From positions 62,001 to 126,000 of the forward strand of contig CAJXGN010000007.1 of assembly GCA_913053875.1 (NCBI GenBank): a DNA stretch of 64,000 nt, in the 5' to 3' direction. The position numbers were made by a program, and so were the translations under genes. The DNA is from an uncultured Agromyces sp. GTDB lineage: Bacteria; Actinomycetota; Actinomycetes; Actinomycetales; Microbacteriaceae. Every line of letters begins with the position of its first letter. Within the stretch, counting starts at the first letter, position 1. The notes below the pieces were generated by a model that saw only the letters and a list, made by a program, of their open reading frames with translations, did no database searches and was not told the DNA's origin. This document shows positions 16,460-24,685 of this stretch, piece after piece.

Positions 16460-17659
16460 TCAGTGCGCGGCGGGCGCGGTCGGGGCGGGAACGGCGACGG
16501 CGTCGGCGCCCGGGACGGTGCGGTGGATCGGGCCGGTGCGATGGATCGGGCCGGTGCGATGGATTGGGCCGGTCGTCTCGCGCAGCGGTCGACCGGAGGC
16601 ACCGGTGCGGGCGGCGACGACCTCGGCGAGGATCGACAGCGCGGTCTCGGCCGGGGTCGCGGCGCCCAGATCGAGCCCGATGGGCGAGTGCAGGCTTGCG
16701 AGGGCCGCGTCGCCGACTCCCGCCTCGCGCAGCAGCCGCATCCGCTCGTCGTGGGTGCGCCGCGAGCCGAGTGCTCCGACGAAGGCGACGGGCCGTTCGA
16801 GGGCGGCGGCGAGTACGGGCACGTCGGTGCGTGCGTCGTGGCCGAGCACGACGACGACCGTGCGCTCGTCGGTGACCGTGGCCGCGAGGTGCTCGACGGG
16901 GCGCGCGACGACCACCTCGTTGGCGTGCGGGAAGCGCTCGGGGGTCGCGAACACGGGCCGCTGGTCGCACACGGTGACGCGGTAGCCGAGCGACGTCGCC
17001 GCGGCGGCGAGCGCGTCGCCGAACGCGATCGCGCCGTAGACGAGCAGCCTCGGCGGGGCGAGCCGGCTCTCGACGAACAGGCGCAGCACGGTCTCGCCGC
17101 AGTCGACGTCGACGAGGCCGGTGCGGCCGGATGCCACGGTGCGATCGACCTCGGCCCGCACGCGCTCCGCGCGCACGTGGCCGAGCCCGGCGGCGTCGAG
17201 GTCGGCGTCCGTGATCGACGCGTCGCCCCCGGCGGGCAGCACGCGCCCGACGAGCGATGCCGGCCCCGCGACCACGACGGCGACGCCAGCGTCCGAGCCG
17301 GCGAGCGCGCGCCGGAACGGCTCGCCCGCGGCATCCGCCCCGGCCCCGCCCGGGAACGGCTGCACGAACACCTCGAGCTCGCCGCCGCAGCTGAGACCCA
17401 CGGCGAACGCGGTCTCGTCGTCGATGCCGAACCGCTCGGTGTGGGCCGTGCCGCCGTCGAGCGCGAGTGCGCAGAGTTCGAACACCGCACCCTCGACGCA
17501 GCCGCCCGAGACGCTCCCGGCGACGCTGCCGCCGGCGTCGACGAGCATCGACGTGCCCACGGGGAGCGGCGCGGAGCCGCGGATCGCGGTCACGGTCGCG
17601 AGCGCGAAGGCCTCCCCCCGGCCGAGCCGGCCCACCACGTCCTGCGCCAGTTCGAGCAT
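16460..17659 (-). CDS. xdhC: XdhC/CoxI-family molybdenum cofactor maturation protein
   Basis: A 399-residue XdhC-family protein. The N-terminal XdhC domain has [20 protein letters not shown] and the signature [14 protein letters not shown] (about residues 25-65). The C-terminal Rossmann-like domain begins near residue 200 ([17 protein letters not shown]) and includes [19 protein letters not shown]. XdhC proteins bind the molybdenum cofactor, promote its sulfuration and insert it into xanthine dehydrogenase. It is the first gene of the xdh operon, and faces allantoinase across a 209-bp divergent promoter region. The C-terminus holds a threefold GPIHRT repeat encoded by an 18-bp tandem repeat. 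Confidence 0.93.
   Translation of the reverse strand: MLELAQDVVGRLGRGEAFALATVTAIRGSAPLPVGTSMLVDAGGSVAGSVSGGCVEGAVFELCALALDGGTAHTERFGIDDETAFAVGLSCGGELEVFVQPFPGGAGADAAGEPFRRALAGSDAGVAVVVAGPASLVGRVLPAGGDASITDADLDAAGLGHVRAERVRAEVDRTVASGRTGLVDVDCGETVLRLFVESRLAPPRLLVYGAIAFGDALAAAATSLGYRVTVCDQRPVFATPERFPHANEVVVARPVEHLAATVTDERTVVVVLGHDARTDVPVLAAALERPVAFVGALGSRRTHDERMRLLREAGVGDAALASLHSPIGLDLGAATPAETALSILAEVVAARTGASGRPLRETTGPIHRTGPIHRTGPIHRTVPGADAVAVPAPTAPAAH
16517..16570. repeat. Three tandem 18-bp units inside the xdhC 3' end
   Basis: Units at 16517-16534, 16535-16552 and 16553-16570 differ by one base each. The consensus is GGTGCGATGGATCGGGCC on the plus strand. On the coding strand each unit encodes GPIHRT, so the array stays in frame and adds an 18-residue repeat near the protein end. 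This suggests replication slippage and a copy number that may vary between strains. Confidence 0.92.
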
Positions 17660-17726
17660 CGAGACCTCACTTCGTGCGGTGCGCGGGGCCGTGCCCGCGC
17701 GGATCGTGTGATCGTATGCGGCACGC

Positions 17727-17742
17727 GTTAACCCGGTGTTTC
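17727..17742. promoter_or_regulatory. AT-rich spot in the xdhC/allB divergent promoter region
   Basis: The 209-bp region 17660-17868 separates two divergent purine operons. It contains GTTAACCCGGTGTTTC, a GTTAAC palindrome followed by GTTTC. The half-sites resemble parts of GlnR boxes (GTnAC and GaAAC), but the spacing does not match the usual arrangement. I list it only as the best candidate for shared regulation by GlnR or by the RpiR regulator of the island. Confidence 0.25.
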
Positions 17743-17868
17743 GATCCTGCCCCCATCCGGCGACGAGCGCACCCCGTGCCGCTCCGCGCACCCGCTGCCG
17801 ACCACGCCGGCACCACGCCCGCAACCGGCGCGAAATGCGGCACTGTTAGCGTCGGCCGTGGAGGAGAC

Positions 17869-19230
17869 ATGCCCGATACCCCACTCCACGACCTCGTCGT
17901 GCTCGCCGATCAGGCACTCGTCGACGGCCGGTTCGGCCCCGCCGAGGTCGCCGTCGACGACGGCGTGATCGCCGCCGTGGCGCCCGCCGGCACCGGCCTG
18001 CGCGGCCGCGAGACCGCCCGCGTCGACGACGGGCGCGTGCTGCTGCCGGGCATCGTCGACGCCCACGTGCACGTCAACGAGCCCGGCCGCACGGAGTGGG
18101 AGGGCTTCGACACGGCGACCCGCGCGGCGGCGGCCGGCGGTGTGACGACGATCGTCGACATGCCGCTGAACAGCATCCCGCCGACGATCGACCCCGACGC
18201 GCTGCGCGTCAAGCGCGCGGCCGCCGCACCGGCGGCGCACGTCGACATCGGGTTCTGGGGCGGCGCGGTGCCCGGGAACCTGGGCGGGCTGCGCCCGCTG
18301 CACGACGCCGGCGTGTTCGGCTTCAAGGCGTTCCTCTCGCCGTCGGGCGTCGATGAGTTCCCGCCGCTCGACGCCGCCGGCCTCGACGCGGCGCTCGACG
18401 AGCTCGCCGCGTTCGACGGGCTGCTCATCGTGCACGCCGAGGACCCGTCCGTGCTCGACGCGCACGCCAACGACGGCGGGCCGAGCGCAGCCCGGTTCGC
18501 CGAGTCGCGGCCGCCCGAGGCCGAGCTCGCCGCCGTGCGACGGGTCATCGACGGCATCCGGCGCACCGGTGGGCGCGCGCACGTGCTGCACGTGTCATCC
18601 GCTGCCGTGCTGCCGCTCATCGCCGAGGCGAAGGCCGAGGGGCTGCGCCTCACCGCCGAGACCTGTCCCCACTACCTCACGCTCGACCTCGGGCACATCC
18701 CCGACGGGGCGACCGCGTTCAAGTGCTGTCCGCCGATCCGCGACGAGGCCAATCAGGACCTGCTCTGGGCGGGGCTCGTCGACGGCACGCTCGACTGCGT
18801 GGTGTCCGACCACTCCCCCGCCACGGCGGAGCTGAAGCTCGGCTTCGACGGCGACTTCGGTCGCGCGTGGGGCGGCATCTCCGGGCTGCAGCTCGCGCTC
18901 GCGAACGTCTGGACCGAGGCGCGGCGACGCGGCATCGGCCTCGAGCTCGTCGTCGACCGCATGGCGCGGGCGACGGCCGACCTCGTGGGGCTCGCCGCCA
19001 AGGGCCGCGTCGCGGTCGGCGCCGATGCCGACCTGGTCGCGTTCGCGCCCGACGCCGGGTTCACGGTCGACGCCGCCGCGCTGCGCCACCGCAATCCCGT
19101 GTCGGCCTACGACGGCATGGCGCGCACCGGCGTCGCCGAGCGCGTCTGGCTGCGCGGCACGCCCGTCGACCCCGACGGCCCGCCCGCCGGGCGCCTCCTC
19201 GACCGCCCGACCGAACGGAGCACCCGATGA
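17869..19230 (+). CDS. allB: Allantoinase
   Basis: A 453-residue cyclic amidohydrolase that opens the hydantoin ring of allantoin to give allantoate. Visible motifs are [17 protein letters not shown] (metal site and substrate loop, about residues 62-78) and [11 protein letters not shown] with the carbamylated Lys. [16 protein letters not shown] and CVVSDHSPA provide the remaining His and Asp ligands. The start ATG at 17869 is preceded by GTGGAGGAGAC, a strong ribosome site. The stop overlaps the next gene (ATGA). Its product is the substrate of the allantoate amidohydrolase at 22072-23394. The divergent position to xdhC suggests co-regulation of the two ends of the pathway. Confidence 0.95.
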   Translation: MPDTPLHDLVVLADQALVDGRFGPAEVAVDDGVIAAVAPAGTGLRGRETARVDDGRVLLPGIVDAHVHVNEPGRTEWEGFDTATRAAAAGGVTTIVDMPLNSIPPTIDPDALRVKRAAAAPAAHVDIGFWGGAVPGNLGGLRPLHDAGVFGFKAFLSPSGVDEFPPLDAAGLDAALDELAAFDGLLIVHAEDPSVLDAHANDGGPSAARFAESRPPEAELAAVRRVIDGIRRTGGRAHVLHVSSAAVLPLIAEAKAEGLRLTAETCPHYLTLDLGHIPDGATAFKCCPPIRDEANQDLLWAGLVDGTLDCVVSDHSPATAELKLGFDGDFGRAWGGISGLQLALANVWTEARRRGIGLELVVDRMARATADLVGLAAKGRVAVGADADLVAFAPDAGFTVDAAALRHRNPVSAYDGMARTGVAERVWLRGTPVDPDGPPAGRLLDRPTERSTR

Positions 19231-19730
19231 CCGCCGACGACCCGACCCCGGACGAAGAGACCCGCGACGACGCCTACTGGATCGCGCAGGCCGTCGAGCT
19301 CGCGACCGGCAACGTCGCCGACGGCGGTGGCCCGTTCGGGGCGGTGCTCGTGCGCGACGGGCACCTGCTCGCCGCGGGCGGCAACCGCGTGACCCGCGAC
19401 CTCGACCCGACGGCGCACGCCGAGGTCTGCGTCATCCGCGAGGCCTGCCGCACGGTGGGCGACTTCTCGCTGGCCGGCGCGACGCTCTACTCGTCGTGCG
19501 AGCCGTGCCCGCTGTGCCTCGCGGCCGCGCTGTGGGCGCGCGTCGACCGCGTCGTGTACGCGGCCGACCGCCACGATGCCGCCGACGGCGGGTTCGACGA
19601 CCGCGAGTTCTACGAGCTGTTCGCGCGCGACCGCGCCACGTGGGACACGCCGGTCGAGCAGCTGCGCCCGGGCGGGTCGACCGTGCCGTTCGACGCGTGG
19701 CGCGGCAAGGCCGACCGCACCGACTACTGA
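19227..19730 (+). CDS. Guanine-deaminase-like nucleoside/nucleobase deaminase
   Basis: A 167-residue zinc deaminase of the cytidine/guanine deaminase family. The zinc motifs are TAHAEVCVI (His and the proton-shuttling Glu) and [12 protein letters not shown] (two Cys ligands), with N-terminal [10 protein letters not shown]. The C-terminal DREFYELFA region is like small guanine deaminases, which turn guanine into xanthine. That would feed the xanthine dehydrogenase of this island, while the amidohydrolase at 10520 handles 8-oxoguanine. ATG at 19227 overlaps the allantoinase stop. The last six codons belong to a 16-bp tandem duplication that also supplies the stop codon. Confidence 0.85.
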   Translation: MTADDPTPDEETRDDAYWIAQAVELATGNVADGGGPFGAVLVRDGHLLAAGGNRVTRDLDPTAHAEVCVIREACRTVGDFSLAGATLYSSCEPCPLCLAAALWARVDRVVYAADRHDAADGGFDDREFYELFARDRATWDTPVEQLRPGGSTVPFDAWRGKADRTDY

Positions 19731-19742
19731 CCGCACCGACTA

Positions 19743-19744
<2 letters not shown>
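19713..19744. repeat. Perfect 16-bp tandem duplication between convergent genes
   Basis: GACCGCACCGACTACT occurs twice in direct tandem, 19713-19728 and 19729-19744. The deaminase TGA (19728-19730) lies exactly at the junction. The second copy supplies part of the stop of the opposite-strand uraH gene (19743-19745). Deleting one copy would alter the deaminase end, so the present stop appears to be a product of the duplication. Confidence 0.95.
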
Positions 19745-20080
<336 letters not shown>

Positions 20081-20084
<4 letters not shown>

Positions 20085-20593
20085 GCCGCCGCCCCGATCG
20101 GCGCGGCCGCGTCGCCGTAGAGCTGCTCCAGCCGCAGCAACGCGATCTGCGCGAGCTGGTCGCCCACGATCGCGAGTTCCTCGGCGTCGTCGAGCTCGAT
20201 CCGCCGCTGCAACTCGGAGAGGATCTCGGCCCGGCTGCGCCCGGCCGCCCGGATGAGGAACACTCGCCCGAACCGCTCCTCGTACGCCGCGTTGCCCTCG
20301 GCGATCGCTCGGGCGAGCGCTTCGTCCGAGGCATCGGCCGACGCCTGCTCGGCCCGCGAGAACGACTGCGCGGTGCCCTGCCCGGTCGGCCGCTCGCCGA
20401 TGCGCGGGTGGCTCGACATCGCCTCGTCGACCTCGGCGGGTGTCATGCGCCCGGCCGACTCGGCGGCTGCGGCCCGCAGCGCGTCGAACGAGTCGTACGG
20501 GGCACGTGCGGCGACCTCGTCGACGAACCGTTCGACGTGCAGGCAGGCCAGGAGGTCGGCCCGGAAGGCGTCTGGCGTGTGCGGCGCTGGCAT
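20081..20593 (-). CDS. uraD: OHCU decarboxylase
   Basis: A 170-residue 2-oxo-4-hydroxy-4-carboxy-5-ureidoimidazoline decarboxylase, giving S-allantoin. Conserved elements are the substrate-site SHPRIGER (His about residue 67, with Glu and Arg), FSRAEQASAD and FGRVFLIRAAGRS. The length matches bacterial enzymes. It forms a two-gene operon with uraH. The start at 20593 lies 16 bp from the divergent MobA-like gene at 20610, so the two promoters must overlap the opposite coding regions or share this very short gap. Confidence 0.94.
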
Positions 20594-20609
20594 GTGGTCC
20601 ACTGTAGTG

Positions 20610-21173
20610 ATGGCAGGTGACGTGCTCGGCGTGGTGCTCGCCGCGGGCGGCGGCAGCCGCATGGGTCGCCCGAAGGCGCTCGTGCGCGAGGCCGACGGCA
20701 CGCCGTGGGTCGAGCAGGCGGTGCGGATGCTCCGCGCTGCCGGCTGCACCTCGGTGCTCGTCGTGCTCGGAGCCGACGCCGAGACCGCGCGCCCGCTGGT
20801 GCCGCGAGACGCGCGGATCGTGGTGCACCCCGCCTGGCACGAGGGCCTCGGCTCGAGCGTTCGCGCCGCGCTCGAGGCGGCCGCCGACGCCACGGCCGAC
20901 GCCGTGCTGCTCACGCTCGTCGACCTGCCCGGACTGCCCGCGAGCGTCGGCCGCCGGGTGCTCGACGCCGCGGCCGACGACCCGGCCGCATCCCTCGCCC
21001 GTGCCGTCTTCCACGGCCGACCGGGCCACCCCGTGCTCATCGGGCGGGCGCACTGGGCCGATCTGGGCGCCGGGTTGCACGGCGATGAGGGCGCGGGCGC
21101 CTACCTGCGCGCCCACGGCGCAGCAGCCGTCGAGTGCGGCGACCTCGCCGACGGCCTCGATCGCGACCGCTGA
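20610..21173 (+). CDS. MobA-like molybdenum cofactor cytidylyltransferase
   Basis: A 187-residue nucleotidyltransferase with the NTP loop VVLAAGGGSRMGRPKAL (about residues 8-24) and a metal-binding LTLVDLPG segment near residue 100. A GRPGHPVLIGR motif follows at about 135-145. This pattern is typical of MocA/MobA-like proteins that link CMP to molybdopterin for xanthine-dehydrogenase-class enzymes. Its position inside the purine island fits cofactor supply to the fused dehydrogenase. A GTG directly before the ATG is an alternative start. No Mo-cofactor biosynthesis genes (moa, moe) are in the window. Confidence 0.87.
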   Translation: MAGDVLGVVLAAGGGSRMGRPKALVREADGTPWVEQAVRMLRAAGCTSVLVVLGADAETARPLVPRDARIVVHPAWHEGLGSSVRAALEAAADATADAVLLTLVDLPGLPASVGRRVLDAAADDPAASLARAVFHGRPGHPVLIGRAHWADLGAGLHGDEGAGAYLRAHGAAAVECGDLADGLDRDR

Positions 21174-21217
21174 GCGCTCGGCCCGGCGGCGCAGCCCGCC
21201 GAGCTCGGCCCGACCGC

Positions 21218-22075
21218 TCAGCCCGGCGTCTCGACCTCGCCGAGCCGTTCGTACGAGTCGTCGATGCGCGCGATGCGCGTGCGCCCGGCGCGGAGCCCGC
21301 CCGCGAGCACCGCACTCGCGACGAGGCTCACGAGGCTCATCGCGCTCGCGTAGCTCGAGAAGGCGCCCGCCCCGTCGACGGGGCACGCGATGACGGTGCC
21401 GGCCGCGCCCGCGGCATCCGCCCCCGCCGGGTCGACAATCGCGACCACCTCGGCGCCCGTCTCCGACGCGGCCGTGACGAGTTCCGCGAACCCCGCCGGC
21501 CGGCGGCGCAGGCCGACGAGCACGACGACGTCACCGGGTCCGAGGTCGGCCAGCTCCTCCCCGATCGACTGGCCGGGCTGCGGCCCGACGCGCACGCCGG
21601 GGCGGCACTGGGCGAGCTGCTCGCGCAAGTGGAGCGCGACCGGGTAGCCGTTGCGGTAGCCGACGACGAGCACCGTGCGCGCCTCGCGCAGCTGCCCGGC
21701 GACCCGCTCGAGCACGCCGTCGGCGAGCCCGTCGAGCAGCCGCGCGAGGTTCGCCCGCTCGGCCTCGAGCACGGCGGACACCCCCTCAGGCGCGGTGGCC
21801 GGCACGCCCGCATGCCCGAGCGGCGTGCCCGAGCTGCGCAGCGCCCGCACGTGGTCGCGCACCTCGGCCGACCCCGAGAACCCGAGCCGGCGGTACAGCC
21901 GGCTCACCGTCGCCTTCGACACCCCGGCCATGCGCGCGACCTCGCTGTCGTTGTACACCGCGAGCTCGCCCGGATGATCGAGCACGAACTCCGCCACGCG
22001 CCGCTCCTGCGGCGTGAGCTCGTCGAACGCGCCGTCGATGCGCTCGGCGATCGTGCGGGGCATCCGCTCGGTCAT
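21218..22075 (-). CDS. MurR/RpiR-family transcriptional regulator
   Basis: A 285-residue regulator. The N-terminal helix-turn-helix (about residues 1-75) has LTPQERRVAEFVLDHP and SEVARMAGVSKATVSRLYRRLGF. A C-terminal SIS domain (about 125-260) includes VLVVGYRNGYPVALHL and GDVVVLVGLRRRP. SIS domains of this family bind phosphosugars, but several members respond to ureides and regulate allantoin or purine use. Here the ATG overlaps the stop of allantoate amidohydrolase, so it is made with that operon and probably controls it. Whether it represses or activates cannot be read from sequence. Confidence 0.9.
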   Translation of the reverse strand: MTERMPRTIAERIDGAFDELTPQERRVAEFVLDHPGELAVYNDSEVARMAGVSKATVSRLYRRLGFSGSAEVRDHVRALRSSGTPLGHAGVPATAPEGVSAVLEAERANLARLLDGLADGVLERVAGQLREARTVLVVGYRNGYPVALHLREQLAQCRPGVRVGPQPGQSIGEELADLGPGDVVVLVGLRRRPAGFAELVTAASETGAEVVAIVDPAGADAAGAAGTVIACPVDGAGAFSSYASAMSLVSLVASAVLAGGLRAGRTRIARIDDSYERLGEVETPG

Positions 22076-23394
22076 CGGTGCAGCCCGACCCCGTGCGGCT
22101 CGGGCGGTGCCGGCGTGACCAGCCGATCGGGTTCGGCGCGCACGCGCTCGGCGACCTCGAGCACCGCCTGCTCGAGTGCGTCGAGTGCGAGCGCCGTGTC
22201 GCGCCGGGTCACGGTCTCGTCCGGGTGGTGGCTGATGCCGCCGCGTCCGCACCGCACGAACAGCATCGCGATGTCGGTGACCGCCGAGACGGCCATGCCG
22301 TCGTGGCCGGCACGACTCCAGATGCGCATCGGGTCGTCGTCGCCGGTCGAGCGGATGCCTCCGGCGACCGCGTCCTGCAGCCAGTCGGCGCACGGGGTGG
22401 CGTCGGCGCGATAGCGCTCGTCGGCGTCGAAGGCGAGCCGACGTCGGCCGGCGATCTCCCGGGCCGTGCGCTCGATCTCGGCCCAGGCCGTGTCGCGCGC
22501 CTCGTTCGACTCCGCACGCAGGTCGAGGCTGAACTCCACTCGTCCGGGAATCACGTTGACCCCGCCCGGGTAGGCCTGCAGGTGCCCGACGGTGGCGATC
22601 GTGCCCGTGTCGATGCCGATGCGCTCGATCGCGGTGACGAGCTCGCTCGCGCCGACCAGTGCGTCGCGGCGGCGCGCGTAGGGCGTGCCGCCGGCGTGCC
22701 CGGCGATGCCCGTCATGGTGAGCGCGAACCTGCGGGCGCCCGCGATCGTCGGCACCACGGCGAGCGCCCGATCGGCGTCCTCGAGGTACGGCCCCTGCTC
22801 GATGTGCGCCTCGAGGTAGCCGACGAGCGCCTCGGGGCGGCGCGCGGCGGCGGCGATGCGGCCGGGGTCGAGGCCGAAGTCGATGCTCGCGTCGGCGTAG
22901 GTGAGGCCGTCCGCGTCGCGGTACTCCCACCAGTCGGGCGCGAACTCGCCGGCGAGCGCGCGGCTGCCGGCAAGGGCGCTGCCGAACCGGGTGCCCTCCT
23001 CGTCGCTGAACGCGACCACCTCGAGCGCGAAGGGCAGCGGCTCGTCGCGGGCCGCGATGCGCGCGGCGACCTCGATCGCGAGCAGCACGCCGAGCATGCC
23101 GTCGTACCGACCCGCGTCGCGCACGGTGTCGAGGTGCGAGCCGATCAGGAGCGCGGGCAGGTCGGGCCGCTCGCCCTCGAGCCGGCCGCACTGGTTGCCC
23201 GCGGCATCCTGCCAGGTCTCGAGCCCGGCCTCCGCGATCCAGCCGGCCGCGAGCCGGTTGACCTCGCGGTGCTCCGCGGAGAGGTGCACGCGCTCGATCA
23301 TGCCCGGCGTCGAGGTCACGGTGCCGAGCCGGTCGCAGCGGTCGAGGATGCGTTCGGCGATCGCGAGTGAGCCGGGGCGCAGCCGGTCGCTCAT
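22072..23394 (-). CDS. allC: Allantoate amidohydrolase (M20 family)
   Basis: A 440-residue Zn/Mn-dependent amidohydrolase of the allantoate amidohydrolase/N-carbamoylase family. Metal ligands lie in LIGSHLDTVRDAGRYDG, FSDEEGTRFG, EAHIEQGPYLE and the late GISHHPDE. The GHAGGTPYARRRDAL motif belongs to the dimer domain. It hydrolyses allantoate to S-ureidoglycine, CO2 and ammonia. The gene upstream encodes the aminotransferase for S-ureidoglycine, supporting allantoate rather than carbamoyl amino acids as substrate. Both ends overlap neighbours by ATGA. Confidence 0.92.
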   Translation of the reverse strand: MSDRLRPGSLAIAERILDRCDRLGTVTSTPGMIERVHLSAEHREVNRLAAGWIAEAGLETWQDAAGNQCGRLEGERPDLPALLIGSHLDTVRDAGRYDGMLGVLLAIEVAARIAARDEPLPFALEVVAFSDEEGTRFGSALAGSRALAGEFAPDWWEYRDADGLTYADASIDFGLDPGRIAAAARRPEALVGYLEAHIEQGPYLEDADRALAVVPTIAGARRFALTMTGIAGHAGGTPYARRRDALVGASELVTAIERIGIDTGTIATVGHLQAYPGGVNVIPGRVEFSLDLRAESNEARDTAWAEIERTAREIAGRRRLAFDADERYRADATPCADWLQDAVAGGIRSTGDDDPMRIWSRAGHDGMAVSAVTDIAMLFVRCGRGGISHHPDETVTRRDTALALDALEQAVLEVAERVRAEPDRLVTPAPPEPHGVGLHR

Positions 23395-24587
23395 GCGCCG
23401 GTCCCCGCGGCGTCGGCGTAGGCGTCGCGCGCGGCGCCGACCCCCGCGCCTGCGGTGACCGCGAACCCCTCGGCACGCAGCACCTGCTCGAGCGCCGCGA
23501 GCGTCGTGAGTACCGCGTCGCGGCGGGCGTTGAACCCCATGGTGCCGATGCGCCAGATCTTCCCGTGCAGCGGACCGAAGCTCGTGCCGATCTCGATCGC
23601 GAAGTCCTCGAGCAGCGCGCCGCGCACGCGTTCGCCGTCGACGCCGTCGGGAATGAAGACGCCGACGACGTTGTGCATGCGGTGCGCCTGGTCGCCGAAC
23701 AGCTCCAGGCCCATGGCCGAGACGCCCGCGGCCATCGCCGCGCCGTTGACCCGGTGCCGGTCGATCGCCCGGTCCATGCCCTCGTCGAGCAGCAGGCGGG
23801 CGCACTCCCGCGCCCCGTAGAGCATCGAGGTCGCCTCGGTGTGGTGGTTGAGCCGCTTCTCGCCCCAGTAGTCGAGGATCATGCCCAGGTCGAAGTAGTT
23901 CGAGCGGATGGGGTCTGCGCGCACGGCGTCGCCCGTCGAACGGATGCCGGCCTCGATGCTCTTGCGCGACTCGATGCGCTCCACCGCCCGCCGCGACAGG
24001 CTGATCGGCGCGCTGCCCGACGGCCCGCCGAGGCACTTCTGCAGTCCGGCGGTCGCCGCGTCGAGCCCCCACGCGTCCATCTCGAAGTCGTTGCCGCCGA
24101 GCGACGCGGTGACGTCCGTGTAGAACAGCGCACCGTGCTCGGCGCAGATCGCGGCGAGCTCGTCGAGCGGCTGCGCGACCGTGGTGGAGGTGTCGCCGTG
24201 CACGACCGCGAGCAGCTTCGGCCGCACCTCGCGCATCGCCTGCTGGATCTGCTCGGGGTCGAACACCCCGCCCCACTCGGTCTCGATCGTGTGCACCTCG
24301 GCGCCCGCGCGGCCCGCGATCTCGGCGAGGAGGTGGCCGAACCGGCCGAAGATCGGCACGAGCACCCGGTCGCCCGGCTCGACGAGCGAGACGATCGCCG
24401 CCTCGATGCCGGCGCGCGACGTGCCGTCCACGAGCAGCGTGGCCTCGTTGCGGGTGCGGAAGACGCCCCGGTACAGCTCCATGGTCTCGTTCATGTACGC
24501 CGTCATCGACGGGTCGTACTGGCCGACGAGCTGGGCCGACATGGCGCGGAGCACGCGCGGGTCGGCGTTGACGGGGCCGGGACCCAT
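23391..24587 (-). CDS. pucG: (S)-Ureidoglycine--glyoxylate aminotransferase (PucG type); start may lie upstream at 24626
   Basis: A PLP aminotransferase of fold type I, 398 residues from the ATG at 24587. Motifs are MGPGPVNADPRVL, GTSRAGIEAA (phosphate-binding), VHGDTSTTVAQP, DVTASLGG and the PLP Lys184 in GLQKCLGGPSG. PucG enzymes move the amino group of S-ureidoglycine to glyoxylate, giving oxalurate and glycine. Family members usually have about 13 more residues before this ATG. Here the upstream frame reads IRAAPINPPTRLL, preceded by AGGAGG at 24632-24637. However, the codon at the proper spacing (24624-24626) is ATC, not a normal start. The ATG itself has no ribosome site, so the true start is uncertain. 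Confidence 0.9.
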   Translation of the reverse strand: MGPGPVNADPRVLRAMSAQLVGQYDPSMTAYMNETMELYRGVFRTRNEATLLVDGTSRAGIEAAIVSLVEPGDRVLVPIFGRFGHLLAEIAGRAGAEVHTIETEWGGVFDPEQIQQAMREVRPKLLAVVHGDTSTTVAQPLDELAAICAEHGALFYTDVTASLGGNDFEMDAWGLDAATAGLQKCLGGPSGSAPISLSRRAVERIESRKSIEAGIRSTGDAVRADPIRSNYFDLGMILDYWGEKRLNHHTEATSMLYGARECARLLLDEGMDRAIDRHRVNGAAMAAGVSAMGLELFGDQAHRMHNVVGVFIPDGVDGERVRGALLEDFAIEIGTSFGPLHGKIWRIGTMGFNARRDAVLTTLAALEQVLRAEGFAVTAGAGVGAARDAYADAAGTGA

Positions 24588-24631
24588 GAGCAGGCGGGTG
24601 GGCGGGTTGATCGGTGCGGCGCGGATGGCTT

Positions 24632-24637
24632 CCTCCT
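24632..24637 (-). promoter_or_regulatory. Strong Shine-Dalgarno AGGAGG placed before an ATC codon
   Basis: On the minus strand AGGAGG is followed after 5 nt by ATC (24626-24624), which continues in frame into pucG. No ATG, GTG or TTG lies between this site and the ATG 13 codons on. The site therefore decides for an upstream, non-canonical initiation, or marks a start codon lost by a single base change or sequencing error. Confidence 0.6.
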
Positions 24638-24648
24638 GCTGAGTCGAG

Positions 24649-24685
24649 TGTTTCAGCAGCCAAGTCTACGCAACTGTTGTTTCAG
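24649..24685. promoter_or_regulatory. Candidate operator: TGTTTCAG direct repeats and -10 box upstream of pucG
   Basis: TGTTTCAG occurs at 24649-24656 and again at 24678-24685, 29 bp apart in the same orientation. On the minus strand they read CTGAAACA. Between them TAGACT (24668-24663 on the minus strand) could be the -10 box of a pucG-allC-rpiR promoter. The second copy overlaps the amidase stop codon. The co-operonic RpiR regulator is the natural candidate to bind them. Confidence 0.4.
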
